DNA of 64,000 nt, taken from positions 13,807 to 77,806 of the forward strand of contig NZ_BDHH01000003.1 of the NCBI RefSeq assembly GCF_001748365.1. Reading direction: 5' to 3'. The notes under the pieces were generated by a model that worked only from the letters and a program-made list of their open reading frames with translations, was not told the origin of the DNA and did not search any database. Numbering within the stretch: position 1 is the stretch's first letter; the number at the start of each line of letters is the position of its first letter. Of the stretch, positions 43,746 through 52,154 are shown in pieces. This DNA is from Fusibacter sp. 3D3. Lineage in GTDB: Bacteria; Bacillota; Clostridia; Peptostreptococcales; Acidaminobacteraceae. A program made the position numbers and the translations under genes.

Positions 43746-43946
43746 TATTTTATCAACATTTTTGTAATAAATACGACTGAACTTATGACAATATTAGTAA
43801 AAAGACGAATCCTAAAAGGGCAACCATAGGAAAGAAATCCGAAGCAGACCCAACCATGATGCTACCAAATGAAAAGTACCTTAAATTCTTTCCCGATGAA
43901 GACGTCTCTGAAATGAGCCCTCGTATCAACAGGAGGAGCTATTTGA

Positions 43947-44177
43947 GAATTGGCAGCTGTGCTATTTGCTTTAGGACATTTGCCAGCAACACTTATCTTA
44001 TTTGGAGAGCTAAGCTTTTTGATTGTGTTTAGATGTATGTTGCTCAATGGGGTGTTCGGATTGGTTTTTGGATGGCTCTATAGAAAGTTGGGCATACAAT
44101 ATGCTATGAGTGCACATGCAATGACACATGTGTGCTGTGATGCGCTTCTTTTTATTTTTATATATTTAAGCAAATAA
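43947..44177 (+). pseudogene. C-terminal fragment of a CPBP intramembrane protease
   Basis: The frame has stops upstream at 43944 and no RBS, and encodes AAVLFALGHLPATLILFGEL (CPBP motif 2, FxxxH) then LLNGVFGLVFGWLYRKLGIQ and AHAMTH. From about 44039 it is almost identical in DNA to the C-terminal CPBP piece at 27613-27750, showing recent duplication. Another relic in a different frame (43790-43940) precedes it. Confidence 0.65.
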
Positions 44178-44206
44178 AGGGTTAGGATGTTAAAATCCAA
44201 AAGTTG

Positions 44207-44277
44207 AGCACCCCTCTACCGTATAATGTCGTTTACGGGAAGTAAGCGATCGATACAGCATAGGGTAGAGGGGTGCT
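44207..44277. repeat. 14-bp perfect inverted repeat with nested hairpin
   Basis: AGCACCCCTCTACC (44207-44220) and GGTAGAGGGGTGCT (44264-44277) are perfect arms; inside lies CCGTA/TACGG. Either an RNA element or the folded end of a lost insertion sequence. No coding sequence is seen between 44178 and 44571. Confidence 0.55.
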
Positions 44278-44312
44278 GCGAAACTGACTTTTGACACTAT
44301 AACCATAAATTG

Positions 44313-44353
44313 AAAAAGTGGGCATTTGAGGAACTCCTCGGCTCACTTTTTTT
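44313..44353 (+). terminator. rho-independent terminator
   Basis: AAAAGTGGGC and GCTCACTTTT with an inner GAGG-aact-CCTC stem, followed by T residues. It comes 35 bp after the inverted repeat, so the pair could bound a small RNA. Confidence 0.7.
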
Positions 44354-44459
44354 ATGTGCAGGGTTCTCGCCAAGGGTTAAATCTGATATTTAATTCAATG
44401 TTTATAGAATTATAATCTCTGTAATGTTAAAATAGAGGGGACAGTATGAAATCTGACAA

Positions 44460-44487
44460 TTGAGTGTCTAATTTATTGTTGTATCAT
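44460..44487 (+). promoter_or_regulatory. possible promoter of second SPFH operon
   Basis: TTGAGT, a 16-bp spacer and TATCAT, 85 bp before the start codon. Moderate match only. Confidence 0.35.
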
Positions 44488-44571
44488 CGAGCTGATTATT
44501 TTAGAGACACAAATCTAAAACGGATGAATACAGCATAATAGAAAATAGATTAAATAAAAGGAGTGTAATGA

Positions 44572-45717
44572 ATGGGACTTTTTAATTTTATCAAAGGTGA
44601 ATTCCTTGAGGTTGTTCATTGGGAAGACAGTTCTCAAGACACGATGGTATACAAATTTCCGATGACGGACAAGCAACAGATCAAAGAAGGCGCACAACTT
44701 ATCGTCAGACCTTCTCAAGTGGCGATATTCGTTTACGAAGGACAGATTGCGGACGTTTATGAGCCAGGTAAATACGAGCTACATACAGCAACCATGCCGA
44801 TATTCACATCGCTCTCCAACTGGAAATTTAAATTTGAGAATCACTTTAAAACAGATGTTTATTTTATAAACATGAAGCAGTTTACCAACCAAAAATGGGG
44901 CACTACAAATCCAATTATGATGAGAGATGCGGATTTTGGGATTTTAAGACTTAGAGGCTTTGGGGTTTACTCATTTAGAGTGGGCGATGCGGTTACATTC
45001 TTAAAAGAAGTCTTTGGATCGAACAAGTTTTTTACCGTGGATCAAATCAACGAGCATCTAAAAAGCTTAATCGTGTCCAGTGTTTCAGATGTCATTGCAG
45101 AAGCTAAAATTCCAGCAATGGACTTGGCGACTCAGTATGATGAAATTGGTCAACTTGCCATGGCAAGAATCACAGATCGGTTTGGAGTCTACGGATTGAT
45201 GATCTCTGACTTTGCAGTAGAGAACTTATCGTTGCCAGAATCGGTTGAAAAAGCCATCGATAAGAGAACCGAAATGGGTGCACTTGGCGACCTTAATCAA
45301 TATATGAAATTCCAAACAGCAGAAGCGATCAGAGATGCTGCTCAAAATACAGGTGGTGGTCTAGCAAGTATGGGTGCTGGCATGGGTGCTGGTGCAGGCA
45401 TTGGCAAAATGATGGCAGATTCTATGGCATCCCCCAACCAAACTCAGGGTCAATCTCAAGCTCAACAACAAATTGAGACCGTTGCGTGTGGACAGTGCGG
45501 TGCACAGAACCGAAAAGGCGCAAAATTCTGTGGAGAATGTGGTTTAAGCTTCATTAAAAATTGCATCGCTTGTGGTCATGAAATCGATCCAAATGCGAAA
45601 TTCTGTAGGGAATGTGGTGCGAGTCAAGTCGTTGAAAGCAAATGTCCTAAATGTGGTGAAAACATAGATGTAAATGCCAAATTCTGTCCGCATTGTGGGG
45701 AATCGACAAAAGCCTAG
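44572..45717 (+). CDS. SPFH-domain protein with three zinc ribbons (YdjI-like)
   Basis: 381 residues. An SPFH/virion-core domain (about 1-260; EGAQLIVRPSQVAIFVYEGQ, GILRLRGFGVYSFRVGDAVT), then a hinge with the repeated GAGMGAGAG pattern and a Gln-rich stretch, then three zinc ribbons (CGQC..CGEC, CIAC..CREC, CPKC..CPHC). It has the same architecture as the protein at 23390 but is clearly diverged. In Bacillus the YdjI homologue works with YdjG in a membrane-stress response. The YdjG-like gene follows after 9 bp. Confidence 0.88.
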   Translation: MGLFNFIKGEFLEVVHWEDSSQDTMVYKFPMTDKQQIKEGAQLIVRPSQVAIFVYEGQIADVYEPGKYELHTATMPIFTSLSNWKFKFENHFKTDVYFINMKQFTNQKWGTTNPIMMRDADFGILRLRGFGVYSFRVGDAVTFLKEVFGSNKFFTVDQINEHLKSLIVSSVSDVIAEAKIPAMDLATQYDEIGQLAMARITDRFGVYGLMISDFAVENLSLPESVEKAIDKRTEMGALGDLNQYMKFQTAEAIRDAAQNTGGGLASMGAGMGAGAGIGKMMADSMASPNQTQGQSQAQQQIETVACGQCGAQNRKGAKFCGECGLSFIKNCIACGHEIDPNAKFCRECGASQVVESKCPKCGENIDVNAKFCPHCGESTKA

Positions 45718-45726
45718 GAGTAGATC

Positions 45727-46965
45727 ATGAAATCCAATAATAACCTTGAAATAAATGAAAATGATGATCTTAATAAGAGTGAAGACCTGCCTCTATCTTT
45801 TGTTGAAGAGGATGAGGGTGAAGAGCCTGTAGCAGAGGCATACGAGTCGAATTTTGAAAACTCATTGGTCACTCAATGTCCAGCTTGTGCGGGCAATATG
45901 GTTTTTAATCCAGATAAGGGCAATCTAAAATGCCCTTACTGTGCGAACGAAAAAGACATTGCCTCTGATAACAAAGAGATCGAAGAGCGGTGTTTTGAAT
46001 CTGCACTTGCTGAAGGTGCCAGAACTTGGAACGATGATGATATCAAGAGTTTTTCGTGTAAGAACTGCGGGGCAGAGCTTATCTTCGATGCGCATACTCA
46101 AGCGCAATTTTGTAACTATTGTGGTTCATCGCATATCACTTTTCAAGAAGCGGAAAATACCATACCACCGCAATATTTGGTGCCGTTTTCTGTCACTGAA
46201 AAACTGGCGGGGGACCACTTCAAAGAATGGATTACAAAGCGTTGGTTTGCACCTAATGATTTGAAGAATTCTTATAAAAACAATAAATTGTTGGGCACTT
46301 ACATCCCGCATTGGACTTATGATTCCAATACCTACTCTTATTACACTGCTCAACGTGGGGATTATTACTATGTCACCCGAACGAGAACGGTAAACGGTAA
46401 AACAGAGACTTATCAAGAGCGACGAACGAGGTGGACACCTGTAAGTGGTGACTACAAGCGGTTTTTTGATGATGTACTCGTTAGAGCTTCTAAAAAAGTG
46501 GACAACAAGCTCATCAATAAAATTCAGCCTTTTACACTTGGCGAACTCAAAGGTTATAAACCGGAATACCTTTCAGGTTTTTACGCTGAACGCTACAGCG
46601 TCTCTTTAGAAGAGGGCTGGGAAGAGGGGAAGGTAGAAATAGATCGAGATTTAAACTCTGAAATCACGAGAAAAATTGGTGGCGACACGGTACGCTTCTT
46701 AAGTATAAAGACGCAGTATAATGAGGTCACTTTTAAACACATTCTGTTACCCGTGTGGCTTTCGAGCTTTAATTATCATGAAAAGCTCTATCAATTTATG
46801 ATCAACGGCCAATCGGGTAGAGTTATTGGGGAGTACCCTAAGAGTGCCATCAAAATCACCTTGACAATTTTGGCGGTCCTTCTCGTGATCCTTATTGTTT
46901 TTTTTGTCATGAGTTCAGGTGATGGTACCGTGGCAAGTCAGTTGGAATCATTGTACTTGGGCTAA
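45727..46965 (+). CDS. zinc-ribbon membrane protein (YdjG-like)
   Basis: 412 residues. An acidic N-terminus leads to two zinc ribbons (CPAC ... CPYC at about 56-77; CKNC ... CNYC at about 115-136), then a central domain (about 150-360, LGTYIPHWTYDSNTYSYYTA) and a single C-terminal membrane helix (about 378-398). This is the layout of Bacillus YdjG, a TFIIB-like zinc-ribbon membrane protein. With the preceding SPFH protein it probably forms a membrane scaffold. Confidence 0.85.
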   Translation: MKSNNNLEINENDDLNKSEDLPLSFVEEDEGEEPVAEAYESNFENSLVTQCPACAGNMVFNPDKGNLKCPYCANEKDIASDNKEIEERCFESALAEGARTWNDDDIKSFSCKNCGAELIFDAHTQAQFCNYCGSSHITFQEAENTIPPQYLVPFSVTEKLAGDHFKEWITKRWFAPNDLKNSYKNNKLLGTYIPHWTYDSNTYSYYTAQRGDYYYVTRTRTVNGKTETYQERRTRWTPVSGDYKRFFDDVLVRASKKVDNKLINKIQPFTLGELKGYKPEYLSGFYAERYSVSLEEGWEEGKVEIDRDLNSEITRKIGGDTVRFLSIKTQYNEVTFKHILLPVWLSSFNYHEKLYQFMINGQSGRVIGEYPKSAIKITLTILAVLLVILIVFFVMSSGDGTVASQLESLYLG

Positions 46966-47027
46966 AAAACTGAAGTGTAGTATGATGTAAATTTTGTGGA
47001 TCAAGGTGTAAGAGGAGAGCAGGTGTT

Positions 47028-48236
47028 ATGAGTCTAAAAATAATAGCGATAAGAACACTCATAAGCATACTGCTCTCTATTATGGCACTTTACTTTGAGA
47101 AGGCATCTGGTATGCGAAGCATTTACCTGATGCTTCTTTTAATGGGATTTATAACTCTCCCTGTGCTGCGCATTTGGGTTAAAAAGAACGGGCTCTATTT
47201 TCTAGAATGCGGCATTGTGTTTGGTCTTAACTATATGACACGATTTAGCTTGAATATGGTTTTTATTGCGTTTTATGTCATGATTCTTTTGGAAAGCTTT
47301 TTTACATCTGACCGTGATGAAGTATTAGAAGTCGGATTTTTATCGGCAGTCTTAATGGGCATTAACTTCTATGTTCTATTGCCTTATGGGGTTAACTATA
47401 GACTCATTACCGAAATGGTTTTTCTGGAACTGATGCTCATGCTGGTGGTGGCAATGCTCTATTTTTTAAAATCCTATCGGCTTGAGAAAAAGAAAGTGGC
47501 GTCGTTACTCGAAGAAAATGAGCAGAAAAGAGAAGCCTTAGAAAAAGCGCTCTACACGGTTTCTGAGCAAAATGAATCCTATGAGCATGCTCAGGACGAA
47601 GTCGTTAGATTGACTAGAGTTGCAGAGCGTGCAGAGCTTGCGGGTGCTTTACACGATACGATAGGCCATGAAATTACAGGTCTCATCATGCAGATTGAAA
47701 TGCTCAATATGCAGTATAAAGTGCCGCTGGCAAAAGAGGCTGCAGATCATGCCCGCGAGATTCTCAGAGGGATGAGGCAGGTCGTGGAGACACTTCAAAT
47801 GCATTCCGTGAGTGAATCTACAACGATAAAACTCAAACAGAAAATCACTGCATTTTCAGAACAAACAGGGATTCAAGTCCATCTTAACTTTGAAATCAAT
47901 ATGGAGATCTTTGAAGATGAATATAAGCAAATGATTTATCGAACCGTTCTTGAAGCGCTCACAAATACTGCAAAACATTCAAATGCAACTGAGATTTGGC
48001 TGATTTTTAATACGTTGACAACAGGGACATATTTTTTAAAGCTTATGGACAATGGCAAAAATGAAAAATGGAATGAAGTTATAAGCGGTGAGCACGCTGA
48101 GCTATACAGCGAAGGCAATGGCCTACGGTTTATTCGGAAAAGGGTACAAAAATTAGGCGGCATCGTAGAATATAAATGTGAGAGGGACGGCGGATTTCAA
48201 ATCATGATCCAATTTGAAGGAGGACTTCGTGATTAA
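47028..48236 (+). CDS. NarL/LiaS-type sensor histidine kinase
   Basis: 402 residues. About five to six membrane helices fill residues 5-150, without a large external domain, so an intramembrane sensor is likely. A coiled coil leads to the HisKA_3 box (ELAGALHDTIGHEITGLIMQ, phospho-His in ALHD) and an HATPase domain (EALTNTAKHSNATEIW as the N box; GNGLRFIRKRV). It pairs with the response regulator that overlaps its end by 8 bp. Its place behind the SPFH/YdjG genes suggests a cell-envelope stress role. Confidence 0.9.
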   Translation: MSLKIIAIRTLISILLSIMALYFEKASGMRSIYLMLLLMGFITLPVLRIWVKKNGLYFLECGIVFGLNYMTRFSLNMVFIAFYVMILLESFFTSDRDEVLEVGFLSAVLMGINFYVLLPYGVNYRLITEMVFLELMLMLVVAMLYFLKSYRLEKKKVASLLEENEQKREALEKALYTVSEQNESYEHAQDEVVRLTRVAERAELAGALHDTIGHEITGLIMQIEMLNMQYKVPLAKEAADHAREILRGMRQVVETLQMHSVSESTTIKLKQKITAFSEQTGIQVHLNFEINMEIFEDEYKQMIYRTVLEALTNTAKHSNATEIWLIFNTLTTGTYFLKLMDNGKNEKWNEVISGEHAELYSEGNGLRFIRKRVQKLGGIVEYKCERDGGFQIMIQFEGGLRD

Positions 48237-48864
48237 AATTGCAATCGTAGACGATCAAAAATTAATTATCAATGGCCTTTCGATGATGGTAAATTTGCAA
48301 CCTGATATGGAAGTCCTTTGGACGGCAGAGCATGGCAAAGAAGCGCTTTTTAAAATCACTTCTGCACAGCCTGACTTAATTCTGATGGATATTAGAATGC
48401 CAGAGATGAATGGTGTAGAGGCGACCGCCTTGATTAAAAGAGATTATCCGGATACCAAAGTACTGGTACTGACGACCTTTAATGAAGATGCCTATATTTT
48501 CGAGACGCTAAAAGCTGGGGCAAGTGGCTATTTGCTCAAAGATGTGCCACCAGAAGAACTTTTGGATGGGATCAGAAAAGCGGTTAAAGGTGGTACAGTG
48601 ATAGAACCCAGTGTGGCTTCAAAAGTGGTAAAGAATCTCTCGAGGATTGATGAAAATGTTCAAAACGAAATTAGAGAAAAACTCACAACCAGAGAATTTG
48701 AAATTTCAAAAATGATTTCAGAGGGTCTGAGCAACAAAGAAATCAGTGAACTCTTATTTCTATCAGAGGGAACGGTTAAGAACCATTTGACCAATGCACT
48801 GGAAAAGCTGGAGCTGAGAGATCGAACACAGCTTGCAATCCTAATGCTTAAGAATCAAATGTAA
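48229..48864 (+). CDS. NarL-family response regulator
   Basis: 211 residues from GTG 48229 (AAGGAGG 5 nt upstream). The receiver domain has IAIVDDQK, the phospho-Asp in LILMDIRMPEMNG, TTFNED and the Lys in YLLKDVPP. The C-terminal LuxR-type helix-turn-helix is LTTREFEISKMISEGLSNKE. Partner of the kinase. Possible targets are the SPFH module before it or the ABC-2 exporter after it. Confidence 0.93.
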   Translation: MIKIAIVDDQKLIINGLSMMVNLQPDMEVLWTAEHGKEALFKITSAQPDLILMDIRMPEMNGVEATALIKRDYPDTKVLVLTTFNEDAYIFETLKAGASGYLLKDVPPEELLDGIRKAVKGGTVIEPSVASKVVKNLSRIDENVQNEIREKLTTREFEISKMISEGLSNKEISELLFLSEGTVKNHLTNALEKLELRDRTQLAILMLKNQM

Positions 48865-48968
48865 TCAGAGCAAAGTGCTTTTAAGCACGGTAGAAATATT
48901 TTGACATGATGATGAAAGGAGAATATACGGCTCTATAGTTGAAATTTGTAAAGCGTATAAAAGGTAAA

Positions 48969-49724
48969 ATGGAAAAAATAACGTTAAAAAATTCACGTGA
49001 GTTGAAATTAGTAGGCAATATCTATAAAGCAGGAGATGAGTCGTTGGTGATTATGTGCCACGGGTTTGCTTCGGATCAATATGCGAATGGTAGGTTTGAA
49101 AAACTGGCAGGGGCCTTAAATGAACAGGGCATAAGTGCTTTATCATTTGATTTTAGCGGATGTGGTGAAAGCGATGATGAGTCGTTAACAGCGGATAAAT
49201 TATCGGATGACTTAACGACTGTGATAGATTATGTGAAAACATTAGGGTATAAAAAAATAGCACTGTTTTCACATAGTTTGGGAGCCTTTATTTCACTAAA
49301 GGCGTATTCCAAAGACATTCAGACCATGGTGCTGTTAGGGCCTCTCACTGGAGCGCTCAATTTTAAATCAGATGAATTTTATACTGCGGAACAGCTTGAA
49401 GACCTAAAGGAAAAGGGCTGTTTTACCATAAAGAGTGAAAATCACATTCGAACAGAAGTGGTTGTGGACAAGCAATTGCCACTAGACATTGCACAGATCA
49501 ATCAAAAGGAACTCTTTGGAAATCTCGGATGTCCTATTTTGATGATTCATGGGGATCAAGGCGAAATGGAACATACTTTATTTCCAAGTTCTAAAGAAGC
49601 GATAAAACTGCTCTCGGATGATTCTACATTAGTTGTCATTGAGGGTGCAAGTCATAGCTTTGTTGAAAAATATGATAAAGTGGTTAAATTGTCAGTAGAT
49701 TGGATTTTAAATTATTTGAGTTAA
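48969..49724 (+). CDS. alpha/beta hydrolase (serine aminopeptidase/esterase fold)
   Basis: 251 residues from ATG 48969 (AAAAGG upstream; TTG 48939 possible). Oxyanion segment CHGFASDQY, nucleophile in FSHSLGAF (SxSxG type), Asp in HGDQGEMEH and His in GASHSFVE. It fits the cinnamoyl-esterase/YqkD-like hydrolases acting on small esters or amides. It stands alone, about 100 bp after the response regulator. Confidence 0.88.
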   Translation: MEKITLKNSRELKLVGNIYKAGDESLVIMCHGFASDQYANGRFEKLAGALNEQGISALSFDFSGCGESDDESLTADKLSDDLTTVIDYVKTLGYKKIALFSHSLGAFISLKAYSKDIQTMVLLGPLTGALNFKSDEFYTAEQLEDLKEKGCFTIKSENHIRTEVVVDKQLPLDIAQINQKELFGNLGCPILMIHGDQGEMEHTLFPSSKEAIKLLSDDSTLVVIEGASHSFVEKYDKVVKLSVDWILNYLS

Positions 49725-49840
49725 ATTGATTTAATTTTAAAATTGGCTAATAGAGGGGATTTGTAGTAACGCGAGCAATGGTCTTTAGTCATAGTGTTTT
49801 AAAAAGATGCCCTTATGAGTACGTTGTGGAATAGATTGTT

Positions 49841-49930
49841 GAGTTTCGTCGTGAGTTTCGTTGTGTACGTGGTACACAACGAAACTCACAACGAAACTCC
49901 TGTGGTATACAACGAAACTCAACGAAACTC
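49841..49930. repeat. inverted and direct array of AACGAAACTC
   Basis: The 10-bp unit AACGAAACTC occurs four times on the plus strand (49878, 49890, 49911, 49921) and, as GAGTTTCGT(T/C), twice inverted (49841, 49853). Two inverted and two direct units form a 27-bp hairpin arm (49841-49867 with 49873-49899, one mismatch, 5-nt loop CGTGG). It is in the 370-bp gap between the hydrolase and lipoprotein genes and is followed by a terminator. Confidence 0.85.
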
Positions 49931-49954
49931 ACAACGGCACTATTGTTTGAAAAT

Positions 49955-49983
49955 AACCATGACTTTTGTCATGGTTTTTTTTA
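49955..49983 (+). terminator. rho-independent terminator
   Basis: AACCATGAC-TTTT-GTCATGGTT followed by a T run. It lies 25 bp after the AACGAAACTC array, so the array may be transcribed as a short RNA. Confidence 0.85.
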
Positions 49984-50095
49984 TAGAGTCATGACAAAGG
50001 TCTCGTGTGTTAAAGTTTGTTAGAGTTTATAATGAATTTAAGATCAAGCGCTATAAATGATCAAGACGATGATAGAAACCGATAGGAGGTTTATT

Positions 50096-51157
50096 ATGAA
50101 TTTGAAAACAACGCTTCATAGAAAATATACGAAAGGCCTTATCTTATTTTTATTATTCTCATGGATCCTTACAGGGTGTCTCGGAAAAGAAGACTATAAA
50201 GCCTATAAAGACGCTGCTGTTAAAACCGATGCGATCCAAAAGGGTGCTCAATCGGTTAAGGTCGCTGTAAATCAAACGCTTTTTGAAGAGGCTGAACCAC
50301 AAAATGTAACAACATTAAAAGGCTTAGAAACCTTAAAATTTGATTTGTCAGGTCAATTTGATTATGAAAAGAATTTGGCGCTTTATGACATTTATTATTA
50401 TTATAATGACCTCGGAAATGACATCAAATACATCCAAAAATCGGAGACAGAACAATACATCAAAATCCCGATGTTTAAAGATTACTTAAAGCTGAATGCT
50501 CAGTCCTTTGCAAGTGAAGGTAGTAATGAAACCACTCCTGTAAAAGGTGAATTTGGTTCGGCGGATATTTTTAAAACCATCATTGATGAAATCGGTATAG
50601 AATGGAACACCATGATTCAAAAAGAAAATATTTTCGTTGGTGAAAAAACAACGATTAAGAACGAAGATGGCGATGTAAAAGCCACTAAGTTTACGATTAA
50701 ACCCACAACTGAGCAACTGGAACTCATAAGTGATCGGATCAAAACAAGTTTATTGGCGCATACCGATGAGCTCGCAAATGCTTTTAATCAATTTTCAAGG
50801 AATGGCATGTCTACAAATGGTGGCGCAATCGCTAATAATGATAGCAAAAAGATGAAAATGGATGCAGAGGAGATCCATGCACTCATCGAAAATTTGATGT
50901 CTAACATGACGATTACGCATTATGAAGAAGTAGCCTATGTGGATTTGGATGGGTATATAATAGAAGAAACCACCACAATCGGCATAGACTATACCCAAAC
51001 GGATCAGTTTACACCTTTATTTAAAGCTCAGGAAATCGTCATCAATTCCAAGTTTTGGGGCATAGAAAAAACGCAAAAATTTGATTTCCCAGAAATTGAT
51101 GAAAGTAATAGTAAGTCAATGGATGCCTTTGATTTTAGCGGTGACTTAGCAGAATAG
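50096..51157 (+). CDS. lipoprotein of unknown function, ABC-2 exporter partner
   Basis: About 353 residues from ATG 50096 (RBS AGGAGG). The signal peptide has the lipobox ILTGC, then a linker and a domain of beta-rich character (TLKGLETLKFDLSGQFDYEK; AYVDLDGYIIEETTTIGIDY). Not recognised beyond being a surface lipoprotein; layout recalls LolA-like or LppX-type lipid-binding lipoproteins, but this is weak. It is followed 52 bp later by an ABC exporter and should work with it. Confidence 0.75.
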   Translation: MNLKTTLHRKYTKGLILFLLFSWILTGCLGKEDYKAYKDAAVKTDAIQKGAQSVKVAVNQTLFEEAEPQNVTTLKGLETLKFDLSGQFDYEKNLALYDIYYYYNDLGNDIKYIQKSETEQYIKIPMFKDYLKLNAQSFASEGSNETTPVKGEFGSADIFKTIIDEIGIEWNTMIQKENIFVGEKTTIKNEDGDVKATKFTIKPTTEQLELISDRIKTSLLAHTDELANAFNQFSRNGMSTNGGAIANNDSKKMKMDAEEIHALIENLMSNMTITHYEEVAYVDLDGYIIEETTTIGIDYTQTDQFTPLFKAQEIVINSKFWGIEKTQKFDFPEIDESNSKSMDAFDFSGDLAE

Positions 51158-51209
51158 ATGAGCACAATAGATTAGCAGCGGCAATATAACCACAGAAGGA
51201 GAGGCTCAT

Positions 51210-52145
51210 ATGATGTTAGAAATAAAAGGACTTATAAAAAAATACGGTGAATTCACAGCAGTGGATGACATCGCGCTTCATATAGATGAAGGGGAAATCG
51301 TAGGCCTTTTGGGGCCTAACGGGGCAGGAAAATCCACCACGATTTCCATGATTGCCACGCTCTTTAAACCCGATTCGGGTGAGATCTTGTTTGAGGGCAA
51401 AGATATCGTCAAGAATCCGAAAGTGATTCAACCTTTCATAGGCTATGTGCCACAAGAGATTGCACTTTATGAAACGCTTTCAGGGTATGAAAATCTGAAA
51501 TACTTTGGGGCCTTATATGGTCTCAATGGCAAGGCACTCAAAGATCAGATTATGAGAATTTCTGAAATCATCGGCATAGGAGATCGGCTTAAGGATCGAG
51601 TAAGCACTTATTCGGGCGGCATGAAGAGACGGATCAATATAGGTGTGGGCCTTCTACACAATCCAAGGCTCGTGATCATGGATGAACCCACAGTAGGCAT
51701 AGATCCTCAGTCAAGAAATCACATTTTAGATACAGTCAAGAAATTGAAGACAGAAGGCATCAGTGTACTTTATACCAGCCATTATATGGAGGAAGTTGAG
51801 GCGCTATGTGAACGTATTTATATTATGGACCATGGCAAGATCATAGCAAATGGGACTCAAGACGCCTTGCTTGAACAGTCTAAAATACAAAGTGGCATGA
51901 AACTCAAGTTTGAAAAACCAGTGGCGCAGATCGTAGATCAGATTAAGGCCATTTCATGGGTGACCAAGGTCAAAGTTTTAGATGAATATGAAATTGCCAT
52001 TCAGTCCACTGGGAATGGGAATAGCCACAAGGACATACTCAAAGCTATTATGGCAATGGATTCGGGACTGGTTTCATTTGATATTCAAAAGCCAGACCTT
52101 GAACAAGTGTTTTTACACATGACAGGTCGAGGGCTCAGAGATTAG
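51210..52145 (+). CDS. ABC-2 type exporter ATPase
   Basis: 311 residues: Walker A GPNGAGKSTT, Q-loop YVPQE, signature YSGGMKRR, Walker B LVIMDEPTVGID. The C-terminal domain of about 85 residues is typical of CcmA/DrrA-type ATPases for drugs or lipids. It energises the two following permeases. Confidence 0.95.
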   Translation: MMLEIKGLIKKYGEFTAVDDIALHIDEGEIVGLLGPNGAGKSTTISMIATLFKPDSGEILFEGKDIVKNPKVIQPFIGYVPQEIALYETLSGYENLKYFGALYGLNGKALKDQIMRISEIIGIGDRLKDRVSTYSGGMKRRINIGVGLLHNPRLVIMDEPTVGIDPQSRNHILDTVKKLKTEGISVLYTSHYMEEVEALCERIYIMDHGKIIANGTQDALLEQSKIQSGMKLKFEKPVAQIVDQIKAISWVTKVKVLDEYEIAIQSTGNGNSHKDILKAIMAMDSGLVSFDIQKPDLEQVFLHMTGRGLRD

Positions 52146-52154
52146 GAGGAAAAA

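Noticed and set aside
49841-49930. Short CRISPR-like array
   Set aside because: Units are only 10 bp, occur in both orientations and have no regular spacers; no cas genes are in the window.
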